A stretch of 15,230 bases of DNA, taken from positions 1 to 15,230 of the forward strand of contig UQVG01000016.1 of assembly GCA_900544435.1 (NCBI GenBank), written 5' to 3'. The position numbers were made by a program, and so were the translations under genes. Below the pieces are notes generated by a model, which was given only the letters and a program-made list of their open reading frames with translations, was not told where the DNA came from and did no database searches. Source of the DNA: an uncultured Erysipelotrichaceae bacterium (GTDB lineage: Bacteria; Bacillota_I; Bacilli_A; Erysipelotrichales; Coprobacillaceae). Positions 7,953 to 13,428 of the stretch are shown piece after piece. The stretch's first letter is position 1, and the number at the start of each line of letters is the position of its first letter.

Positions 7953-7989
7953 ACTTATAAATGCTTATTTACATTAAGTGTTTATAAGT
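7953..7989. repeat. 37-bp inverted repeat upstream of the HAD-DeoR promoter
   Basis: ACTTATAAATGCTTA (7953-7967) faces TAAGTGTTTATAAGT (7975-7989) with a 7-base centre. The outer nine positions are perfectly symmetric, then two T-G positions, then four perfect ones. It ends seven bases before the -35 box at 7997 and has no T tract of its own. It may be an operator for the DeoR-family regulator encoded downstream; a role in transcription termination is less likely because the terminator just upstream is complete. Confidence 0.6.
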
Positions 7990-7996
7990 TTGTATG

Positions 7997-8024
7997 TTGA
8001 CAATTACTTAATAATACGTATAAT
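7997..8024 (+). promoter_or_regulatory. Consensus sigma-A promoter of the HAD-DeoR operon
   Basis: TTGACA (7997-8002), 16-base spacer, TATAAT (8019-8024). Both boxes match consensus exactly, so unregulated expression should be high; the adjacent inverted repeat suggests repression. Confidence 0.9.
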
Positions 8025-8044
8025 ATAAGTGAGAGGTGAGAAAT

Positions 8045-8830
8045 ATGACTTATAAATGCGTATTTAGTGATATTGATGGTACACTATTAAATTCAAAACA
8101 TCAAATAAGTGAAAAAACTAAAAATAAAGTACAAGAATTATATTCGAATCATATTCCTTTTGTGCTTGTATCAGCAAGGATGCCTAAAGGAATGCATTAT
8201 TTTTTAGATGAATTACAAATAAAAGCTCCTATGGTAAGCTATAGTGGTGGATTGATTTTAGATGAAAATCAAGAAGTGATTTATTCAAAAGGATTTTCGG
8301 TAGAAATGGCAAAACGTCTTTTTGAATATATTAAATACTACTATCAAATACCAGTGAGTTTTTATGTAGAAGATAAATGGATGGTTGATGAAGTAGATGA
8401 AGGTATTGAAGAAGAAAGTCGTATTACTGGTTTAAAACCTGAAAAATTAGATTTAAATGGAGTTAAAAAGGTTCATAAATTATTAGTGATAGCTGATGCT
8501 ATGATTATTGATCGTTTGGAAATGAGTTTAAAGGAAAAATTTAGTGGTTTAAAGATTTATAAATCTAAAGCAACTTATTTAGAAATTATGGATGAATCTG
8601 TATCAAAATCAAGTGCAATTCAATTTTTATGTGATAAAATGAAAATAGGTCTTCATCAAACCGTTTCTTTTGGAGATAATTATAATGATTTGGATATGCT
8701 TCTTTTAACTGGAAAAGGCTTTGCAATGGCTAATGGGGCTCAAGGTGTTTTAGAAAGTATTCCAACACATACTCTTTCTAATGATGAAGATGGAATTGTT
8801 TATGCATTAGATTATTTAGTAGGTGAATAA
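8045..8830 (+). CDS. Cof-type HAD-IIB family phosphatase
   Basis: A 261-residue haloacid dehalogenase-like hydrolase of the Cof/YwpJ group, which dephosphorylates sugar phosphates or related metabolites. Motif I is DIDGT with nucleophile Asp9 and acid/base Asp11; motif II Ser43 (VLVSAR); motif III Lys188; motif IV GDNYND with Asp211 and Asp215. The C2B cap lies between about residues 85 and 185. Start at ATG 8045, with the ribosome binding site GAGAGGTGAG at 8031-8040; an in-frame GTG at 8036 falls within that site. It is the first gene of a two-gene operon with a DeoR-family regulator whose start lies one base after this stop. That pairing hints that its substrate may be a phosphosugar related to the regulator's effector, but the substrate is unknown. 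Confidence 0.93.
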   Translation: MTYKCVFSDIDGTLLNSKHQISEKTKNKVQELYSNHIPFVLVSARMPKGMHYFLDELQIKAPMVSYSGGLILDENQEVIYSKGFSVEMAKRLFEYIKYYYQIPVSFYVEDKWMVDEVDEGIEEESRITGLKPEKLDLNGVKKVHKLLVIADAMIIDRLEMSLKEKFSGLKIYKSKATYLEIMDESVSKSSAIQFLCDKMKIGLHQTVSFGDNYNDLDMLLLTGKGFAMANGAQGVLESIPTHTLSNDEDGIVYALDYLVGE

Positions 8831-8831
8831 G

Positions 8832-9581
8832 GTGTATCAAGAAGAAAGAATTTATAAAATTTTAGAAATATTAAAAGATAAAAAGACAATGACGAATCAA
8901 GAAATTATGGATCAATTTCATGTTTCTAGAGATACAGCAAGAAGAGATATTGTTCGTCTTGTAAATGAAAATTTAGCAATAAGGACACATGGTGGTATTA
9001 CTTTAAATAATGTACATCAAATAGGAAGTTATCAAATAAGAAAGCAAGAAAATGAAGAAATAAAAAATGAAATTGGTAAAACTGCTGTTTCTTTGATTAA
9101 AAATAACAAAGTGATTTTTTTTGATACTTCAACAACAGTTGCAGCTTTGTGTCAATATGTAGATGATACTATAGAAGCGTATAGCCATTCTTTAGATAAT
9201 ATTGAAGTGTTATCTCAACATTGTTTATGTCATATGATAGGTGGTACTTATTTTAAAAAGAATCGTTATATGTATGGAAGCCAAACGCTTAATACATTAG
9301 ATCAAATTTATTTTGATTTAGCTTATGTAGCTGCAGCAGCAGTGATGGAAGATGGTATTTATGTTGAAGAATTTGAAGATGCTGCAATTAAAAGAAAAGT
9401 AGCAAGTCGTAGTCAAAAAGTATGTTTGGTTGTAGATCATAGTAAATTTAATAAAAAAAGCTCTTATAAAGCTTTTGATTTTCAAGATATTGATATTGTA
9501 GTTGTCGATGAATTACCAATTGTTTATCAAGAAAAACTAGCAAATGCAAATTGTCAAATTATTTATACAAAAGAAAAGTAG
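8832..9581 (+). CDS. DeoR/GlpR-family transcriptional regulator
   Basis: A 249-residue regulator. The N-terminus holds a winged helix-turn-helix (about residues 5-57): MTNQEIMDQFHVSRDTARRD is the recognition element, followed by the wing AIRTHGGITL. The C-terminal DeoRC sensor domain (about 75-230) normally binds a sugar phosphate; the phosphate-loop equivalent is DTSTT (98-102). The usual VTNS-like segment reads YSHSLDN, so the effector pocket is divergent. I choose GTG 8832 as start, because GGTG at 8822-8825 gives a Shine-Dalgarno six bases upstream, while the GTG at 8823 has none. One base separates it from the preceding HAD stop, implying translational coupling. It may repress its own operon through the inverted repeat at 7953-7989. 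Confidence 0.92.
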   Translation: MYQEERIYKILEILKDKKTMTNQEIMDQFHVSRDTARRDIVRLVNENLAIRTHGGITLNNVHQIGSYQIRKQENEEIKNEIGKTAVSLIKNNKVIFFDTSTTVAALCQYVDDTIEAYSHSLDNIEVLSQHCLCHMIGGTYFKKNRYMYGSQTLNTLDQIYFDLAYVAAAAVMEDGIYVEEFEDAAIKRKVASRSQKVCLVVDHSKFNKKSSYKAFDFQDIDIVVVDELPIVYQEKLANANCQIIYTKEK

Positions 9582-9603
9582 ATTTTTACGAATCTACTTT
9601 TTT
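9574..9603. terminator. Bidirectional terminator between deoR-like gene and small membrane gene
   Basis: AAAAGTAGATT (9574-9584), loop TTTACG, AATCTACTTTT (9591-9601), with T runs on both strands. It contains the stop codons of both convergent genes (9579-9581 on plus, 9594-9596 on minus), so it serves each of them. Confidence 0.9.
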
Positions 9604-9788
9604 GCTAGCATTTTATCAATAAAATAACCAATTACTCTAAAAATCATGGCTAAACCAAAGATAGATAAAGCACCGAATGTTTCATATTTATGGAAAAGGA
9701 ATGTACATAAAAAGTAAGTAATAATTCCTAATGCTGCCCCTAGACCTGTTAATAATGTCATGAAAACATCTTTTTGTTGTTGTTTCAT
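9594..9788 (-). CDS. Small two-helix membrane protein, unknown function
   Basis: A 64-residue protein with two hydrophobic segments, about residues 9-32 (TLLTGLGAALGIITYFLCTF) and 38-57 (FGALSIFGLAMIFRVIGYFI), a short loop with HKYE between them and a Lys-rich C-terminus. I do not recognise the family. It is a credible gene: GAGGTGA lies a few bases upstream of the ATG (plus-strand 9793-9799), a good promoter lies further upstream (9807-9835), and a terminator closes it. It is monocistronic and stands between a sugar-type regulator and a phosphatase operon, neither of which explains it. Confidence 0.75.
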   Translation of the reverse strand: MKQQQKDVFMTLLTGLGAALGIITYFLCTFLFHKYETFGALSIFGLAMIFRVIGYFIDKMLAKK

Positions 9789-9806
9789 AATTTCACCTCA
9801 AGAACT

Positions 9807-9835
9807 ATTCTAACATATCAAAAACCAATAAACAA
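9807..9835 (-). promoter_or_regulatory. Promoter of the small membrane protein gene
   Basis: On the minus strand, TTGTTT (9835-9830), 17-base spacer, TAGAAT (9812-9807), with TG one base before the -10 (extended -10). It is divergent to the gph-like promoter and their -35 regions overlap at about 9829-9835. Confidence 0.7.
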
Positions 9836-9848
9836 TAAATAGAAGTTG

Positions 9849-9857
9849 TGCTATAAT
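9849..9857 (+). promoter_or_regulatory. Extended -10 promoter of the gph operon
   Basis: TGCTATAAT at 9849-9857, a consensus extended -10. At 17 bases upstream the -35 is poor (TAAACA, 9829-9834) and overlaps the -35 of the divergent minus-strand promoter. Confidence 0.7.
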
Positions 9858-9882
9858 CTAAATAAAGTGAAAGGGGAAGTCT

Positions 9883-10524
9883 ATGTATAATACGTTGATT
9901 TTTGATTTAGATGGAACACTTGTAGATTCGATAGAAGATTTAGCTTTATCTACAAATATTTTAATGGAAGAAAACCATTTTCCTACTTATGATTTAGATA
10001 CATATAAACAATTTGTAGGAAATGGTGTTGATAAATTAATAGAGAGGGCATTGCCTGAAGAGTATAAAAAAGATGTGAGAAAATACCGTGCACGTTTTGA
10101 TGAAATTTATAAAGAGAATTGTTTAAAACATACAAAACCTTATCAAGGAATGGAAGAATTAATTGATGAACTTTATCATCAAGGATATAAATTAGCAGTT
10201 GTAACCAATAAACCAAAATTAAATGCAGTAACAATTGTTAATCATTTATTTCCAAACAAATTTATGTATGTTTTTGGAAATACAGTTTATCAACCTAAAA
10301 AGCCACATCCTTGTTTAGTACAACTTGCTATGCAGTTAATGGAAAGTAATAAAAATGAAACATTAATGATTGGTGATAGTAATGTAGATATTGAAACAGC
10401 CATCAATGCTAAAATTAAATCTATAGGATGTGAATGGGGCTTTAGAGGAAAAGAAGAACTTGTTCAAGCTGGAGCAACTTATACAGTTTCTAAGCCAAGT
10501 GATATTAAGGAACTTTTAAAATGA
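9883..10524 (+). CDS. HAD phosphatase, phosphoglycolate phosphatase-like
   Basis: A 213-residue HAD hydrolase of the Gph/PGMB group. Motif I FDLDGTLVDS gives nucleophile Asp8 and Asp10; the small alpha-helical cap lies between about residues 15 and 80; motif II Thr108 (VVTNK); motif III Lys140; motif IV GDSNVDIETA with Asp165 and Asp169. Members act on 2-phosphoglycolate, pyrophosphate or small phosphorylated by-products, and the exact substrate cannot be read here. The GGGGAAG ribosome binding site precedes ATG 9883. Its last bases overlap the next gene as ATGA (10521-10524), so translation is coupled to the DUF523 gene. It leads a four-gene unit ending in mannose-6-phosphate isomerase and a zinc-ribbon membrane protein. 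Confidence 0.9.
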   Translation: MYNTLIFDLDGTLVDSIEDLALSTNILMEENHFPTYDLDTYKQFVGNGVDKLIERALPEEYKKDVRKYRARFDEIYKENCLKHTKPYQGMEELIDELYHQGYKLAVVTNKPKLNAVTIVNHLFPNKFMYVFGNTVYQPKKPHPCLVQLAMQLMESNKNETLMIGDSNVDIETAINAKIKSIGCEWGFRGKEELVQAGATYTVSKPSDIKELLK

Positions 10525-10967
10525 TTGCTGTATCGAGATGTTTAATTGGGGAAAATTGTACGTATGCTGGAAAGAATAATCTTTGTAAGGAAATAAAGGA
10601 ACTTTATGATCAAGGTCTAGTGTTACCACTTTGTCCAGAAGTACTAGGTGGTTTACCAATTCCTAGAACACCTTGTGAAATTGTTGGAGAAAACGTGATT
10701 GATCAAAATGGCATAGATCGTACAAAAGAATATACCCGAGGTGCTAAAATAGCTTTAGATAAATGTTTAGAAAAAGATATTAAAATAGCTGTTTTAAAAG
10801 CTAAAAGTCCAAGCTGTGGAAAAGATTTTATTTATGATGGTACTTTTTCACATCAACTTGTTGAAGGTGATGGTATTTTTGTACAGATGTTAAAAGAAAA
10901 AGGAATTGCAGTTTATAGTGAAAATGAAGTAACAGAGGTTTTAAAATTAATAAATGGAGGAAAGTAA
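10521..10967 (+). CDS. DUF523 family protein (TudS-like)
   Basis: A 148-residue protein of the DUF523 family, recognisable from SRCLIG at the N-terminus, LPLCPEVLGGLPIPRTPCE (about residues 35-53) and KAKSPSCG (93-100). The three family-conserved cysteines, Cys7, Cys38 and Cys99, correspond to those that hold a [4Fe-4S] cluster in the TudS thiouracil desulfidase, a member of this family. A role as an iron-sulfur desulfidase or in nucleobase repair is therefore possible, but the family is broad. Further cysteines are at 13, 22, 52 and 82. Start ATG overlaps the upstream phosphatase stop by four bases, and manA begins three bases after the stop. Confidence 0.87.
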   Translation: MIAVSRCLIGENCTYAGKNNLCKEIKELYDQGLVLPLCPEVLGGLPIPRTPCEIVGENVIDQNGIDRTKEYTRGAKIALDKCLEKDIKIAVLKAKSPSCGKDFIYDGTFSHQLVEGDGIFVQMLKEKGIAVYSENEVTEVLKLINGGK

Positions 10968-10969
10968 AA

Positions 10970-11905
10970 ATGGGACATATTTTATGGGTAGAACCAGTAT
11001 TTAAAGAAATGATTTGGGGAGGAAATCAACTTAAAGAAAAGTATGGTTATGATATTCCAAGTAATCAAACAGGAGAATGTTGGGCACCTTCAGCACATCC
11101 TAATGGTGATAATACAATCAAAGAAGGTGAATTCAAAGGACAAACTTTATCAAAAGTCTTTGCAGAACATCGTGAACTTTTTGGAAATATCAAAGACAAA
11201 CAATTTCCATTACTTGTAAAAATCATCGATGCTTGTAATGATTTATCAGTACAAGTCCATCCAGATGATGAATATGCAGCACTTCATGAAAACTCATTAG
11301 GAAAAACAGAATGCTGGTATGTTTTAGATTGTAAAGAAGATACAAAGATGGTGATGGGACATCATGCTCAAACAAAAGAAGAACTTGTAAGTGCTATTGA
11401 AAATGATGATTATGATCATTTATTAAATAAATTTGATATCAAAAAGGGAGATTTCTTCTATATTCCAAGTGGAACAATTCATGCCATCTGTAAAGGATCA
11501 TTGATCTATGAAGCACAACAATCATCAGATATCACATATCGAGTATATGATTATCATCGAAAAGATAAAGATGGAAATGAAAGACAACTACATGTAAAAC
11601 AATCCATCGATGTAACAACAGTGCCGTATAAACCATATGATCTAGCTAAACAAGTAGAAGAAACAATCGAAAATGGAACAAGAAAAGAACTCGTTTCATC
11701 AAATTATTTAACATTAAATAAATATGATATGACAGGATATAATAAAGTCATCAATGATAAACCATTCCAACTTGTATCAATTATTGAAGGACAAGGTACA
11801 GTAGAAGGAAAAGAAGTCAAAAAAGGAGATCACTTTGTTGTATGTTCTGATCAAAAAGAAGTTCATTTTGATGGAACAATGACAGTGATGATTTGTACAT
11901 TATAA
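10970..11905 (+). CDS. manA: Mannose-6-phosphate isomerase, class I
   Basis: Interconverts mannose 6-phosphate and fructose 6-phosphate. The 311-residue protein is of the short Firmicute type. The cupin zinc ligands are visible: Gln95 and His97 in SVQVHPDD, Glu114 in KTECWYVLD, and His171 in PSGTIHAI. The N-terminus has the family signature VFKEMIWGG, and EAQQSSDITYRVYDY (about 181-195) carries the catalytic arginine region. GGAGG at 10956-10960 gives correct spacing to ATG 10970. The stop overlaps the next start by one base (TAATG). Codon choice is somewhat richer in C-ending codons (atc, ttc) than in its neighbours, which fits higher expression or a different history. Confidence 0.97.
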   Translation: MGHILWVEPVFKEMIWGGNQLKEKYGYDIPSNQTGECWAPSAHPNGDNTIKEGEFKGQTLSKVFAEHRELFGNIKDKQFPLLVKIIDACNDLSVQVHPDDEYAALHENSLGKTECWYVLDCKEDTKMVMGHHAQTKEELVSAIENDDYDHLLNKFDIKKGDFFYIPSGTIHAICKGSLIYEAQQSSDITYRVYDYHRKDKDGNERQLHVKQSIDVTTVPYKPYDLAKQVEETIENGTRKELVSSNYLTLNKYDMTGYNKVINDKPFQLVSIIEGQGTVEGKEVKKGDHFVVCSDQKEVHFDGTMTVMICTL

Positions 11906-12192
11906 TGAGATGTTATCATTGTAGTCATGAAATAAAAGATTCTGCTTTTGCTTATAAAGGTAGACAAGAATGCAAGGAATGTCATAGTGTTTATCAAATC
12001 CATTTTCCTTCAGGAGTAGGTTTTATTCCTATTGTTATTGCTTTTATTCCAGCGTTATATATGATGACTAGTTTGAGATATGCATTTATTGTTGGACTTG
12101 CAGTATTTGTGATTTTTTATTGGGCTATTGATATTATTATGAATAATATTTTAATTTATTTAGGTAAATATGAAATTGAAGAAATTGAATAA
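11905..12192 (+). CDS. Small zinc-ribbon membrane protein
   Basis: A 95-residue protein with two CXXC pairs at the N-terminus (Cys3/Cys6 and Cys23/Cys26) forming a probable zinc ribbon, followed by two hydrophobic segments (about residues 36-52 and 58-80) and an acidic tail. It resembles the short Firmicute proteins that carry an N-terminal CXXC-about-20-CXXC motif before two membrane helices; their function is unknown. The start is ATG 11905, overlapping the manA stop as TAATG. There is no Shine-Dalgarno, so translation probably depends on ribosomes ending manA. A TTG twelve bases upstream in frame is a less likely start. Confidence 0.8.
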   Translation: MRCYHCSHEIKDSAFAYKGRQECKECHSVYQIHFPSGVGFIPIVIAFIPALYMMTSLRYAFIVGLAVFVIFYWAIDIIMNNILIYLGKYEIEEIE

Positions 12193-12195
12193 AAC

Positions 12196-12223
12196 TTGTA
12201 TTTAAAAAAATAAAGAGTATCAT
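12196..12223 (+). promoter_or_regulatory. Probable promoter of the thiM-tenA operon
   Basis: TTGTAT (12196-12201), 16-base spacer, TATCAT (12218-12223). Transcription would start near 12230, just before the riboswitch. The match is moderate. No terminator follows the upstream zinc-ribbon gene, so read-through from that operon is also possible. Confidence 0.5.
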
Positions 12224-12239
12224 TAAATATGTAAATAAA

Positions 12240-12335
12240 AACAGGGGAGCTTGTAAGCAGGCTGAGAGGAAGTGATCTAACTTCGACCCTTTAACCTGAT
12301 ATGGATAATGCCATCGTAGGAAGTCATCAGCTTGA
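12240..12335 (+). promoter_or_regulatory. TPP riboswitch (THI box)
   Basis: All conserved aptamer blocks are present: GGGGAGC (12244-12250), GCTGAGAGG (12261-12269), a stem GAAGT/ACTTC (12269-12273, 12280-12284) leading to GACCC (12285-12289), ACCTGAT (12294-12300), GGATAATGCC (12303-12312) and CGTAGGAAG (12315-12323). The CTGAGA side binds the pyrimidine of thiamin pyrophosphate and the GGATAATGCC/CGTAGG side its pyrophosphate with magnesium. Binding should favour the terminator at 12343-12366 and shut off thiM-tenA. Without ligand, AAAAACAGG (12237-12245) can pair with CCTGTTTTT (12357-12365), which would break both the aptamer base and the terminator. Confidence 0.96.
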
Positions 12336-12342
12336 TTTTTTT

Positions 12343-12366
12343 ACAGGAGCATGTCTCCTGTTTTTT
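12343..12366 (+). terminator. TPP-controlled terminator
   Basis: ACAGGAG (12343-12349), loop CATGT, CTCCTGT (12355-12361), then TTTTT. It is the expression platform of the TPP riboswitch just upstream. Confidence 0.93.
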
Positions 12367-12385
12367 ATTTGAAAATTATCCACAA

Positions 12386-12560
12386 TGTGGCGGATTGAAG
12401 GGGAGCGCCTTGAATCTTGTATTAAGCGAAGGGAAGCTGTGTTCCAGCGTGAGAGGATACCACAAAGTATCGACCGAACTACCATAGAGTTATTTCATAA
12501 ACAAAGTTTATGTTTTTGATGATGGGTAAGTTTGGTCATCTTCATATTTATGAAATAACT
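12386..12560 (+). ncRNA. Second structured leader RNA, TPP-aptamer-like half, unclassified
   Basis: After the TPP terminator the leader continues for over 200 bases without a gene. The block TGAGAG-GATAC-loop-GTATC-GACC (12450-12475) copies the layout of 12263-12288 in the TPP riboswitch: same 26-base length, same 5-bp stem and 6-base loop, and three of five stem pairs changed on both strands. A GCTG/CAGC hairpin (12436-12439, 12445-12448) stands where P3 would be. The pyrophosphate-binding blocks ACCTGAT, GGATAATGCC and CGTAGG are absent. Further helices: 12393-12401/12408-12416, 12472-12480/12529-12537 and a perfect 14-bp pair 12488-12501/12547-12560 that crosses the previous one. It resembles a two-state regulatory RNA, but I cannot assign a known class. 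Confidence 0.55.
12496..12517 (+). terminator. Weak hairpin with T5 inside the second leader RNA
   Basis: CATAAAC (12496-12502), loop AAA, GTTTATG (12506-12512), then TTTTT. It is short and AT-rich, so weak alone. Its 5' arm is also part of the 14-bp helix 12488-12501/12547-12560, so the two are mutually exclusive. Confidence 0.45.
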
Positions 12561-12582
12561 TGTAAAAACAAGGAGAAAAAAT

Positions 12583-13410
12583 ATGTTAGAAGAAATGTTA
12601 AAAAATGTTAGAGAAAAAAATCCACTCATTCACAATATTACAAATTATGTAACAGTCAATGATTGTGCCAATGTTGTTCTTGCTTGTGGAGCATCACCAA
12701 TTATGGCTGATGATCAAGAAGAAGTTGCTGAAATTACTTCGATTTGTACAGGACTTAATATTAATATTGGGACACTTAATACGCGTACGATCGAATCAAT
12801 GGTTATTGCTGGGAAAAAAGCAAATGAACTTCATCACCCTGTTGTTTTAGATCCTGTAGGAGTTGGTGCTTCTACGTTAAGAACACAAACTGCTTTAAAG
12901 TTATTAAAAGAAATTCAATTTTCAGTTATTCGTGGAAATATTTCAGAAATTAAAACATTAGCTTTAGGAAGTGGAACAACTAAAGGTGTTGATGCAAATC
13001 TTGCTGATAAAGTGACAGCAGAAAACATTCATGAAGTTGTTAGTTTTGCTCAAGAGTTTTCTAAAAAAACAGGAGCTGTTATTGCTATTACAGGAGCTAT
13101 TGACATAGTTTGTAATGAAAGTGTCGCTTATGCTATTTATAATGGTCATAAAATGATGTCTTCAATTACAGGAACAGGTTGTCAATTATCGGCACTTACG
13201 GCTTCATTTATTTCGGCTAATTCTCATCGTTTACTTGAAGCAACAGTCGCTGCAGTATGTGCAATGGGTCTTGCAGGAGAAATCGCATATAAAAGATTAA
13301 CAGTGTTAGATGGTAATGCAAGTTATCGAAATTATATTATAGATGCAATTTATAATATGACTCCAAAACAATTACAAGAAGGTGCTCAATTTCAAGAAGT
13401 TTTATTGTAA
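12583..13410 (+). CDS. thiM: Hydroxyethylthiazole kinase
   Basis: Phosphorylates the thiazole alcohol (4-methyl-5-hydroxyethylthiazole) for thiamin salvage. The 275-residue protein has the ThiM family signatures: PLIHNITNYVTVNDCAN (about 14-30), ACGASPIMADD with the substrate-binding loop, VVLDPVGVGAS (about 87-97), RGN at 118-120, and the anion-hole/catalytic motif TGTGC with Cys200, equivalent to the reactive cysteine in B. subtilis ThiM. AGGAG at 12571-12575 supports ATG 12583. A short hairpin CTTGT/ACAAG (12559-12563, 12568-12572) covers the first bases of that site. It lies under TPP riboswitch control and 18 bases before tenA. No thiamin phosphate synthase or HMP kinase is present in the window. 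Confidence 0.97.
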   Translation: MLEEMLKNVREKNPLIHNITNYVTVNDCANVVLACGASPIMADDQEEVAEITSICTGLNINIGTLNTRTIESMVIAGKKANELHHPVVLDPVGVGASTLRTQTALKLLKEIQFSVIRGNISEIKTLALGSGTTKGVDANLADKVTAENIHEVVSFAQEFSKKTGAVIAITGAIDIVCNESVAYAIYNGHKMMSSITGTGCQLSALTASFISANSHRLLEATVAAVCAMGLAGEIAYKRLTVLDGNASYRNYIIDAIYNMTPKQLQEGAQFQEVLL

Positions 13411-13428
13411 CATGAAAAGAGGAAAAAT

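Larger units (their letters stand above)
12193..12582 (+). other. 390-base non-coding leader region of thiM
   Basis: This gap contains no convincing gene. It holds a promoter (12196-12223), a TPP riboswitch (about 12240-12335), its terminator (12343-12366), a second structured RNA that repeats part of the TPP aptamer (about 12386-12560) and the thiM ribosome binding site AGGAG (12571-12575). Confidence 0.9.

Noticed and set aside
12376..12384. Perfect DnaA box (TTATCCACA) in the thiM leader
   Set aside because: It is single, with no cluster, no AT-rich unwinding element beyond background and no replication genes nearby; one 9-mer in an AT-rich intergenic region is expected by chance.
12386..12560. 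A second complete TPP riboswitch
   Set aside because: The ACCTGAT, GGATAATGCC and CGTAGG blocks are absent, so it cannot be a full canonical TPP aptamer; only the pyrimidine-side block is repeated.
12519..12611. Small open frame of 30 codons overlapping the thiM start
   Set aside because: No ribosome binding site, lies inside paired regions of the leader RNA and ends within thiM in another frame; no sign of a leader peptide with runs of a regulatory codon.
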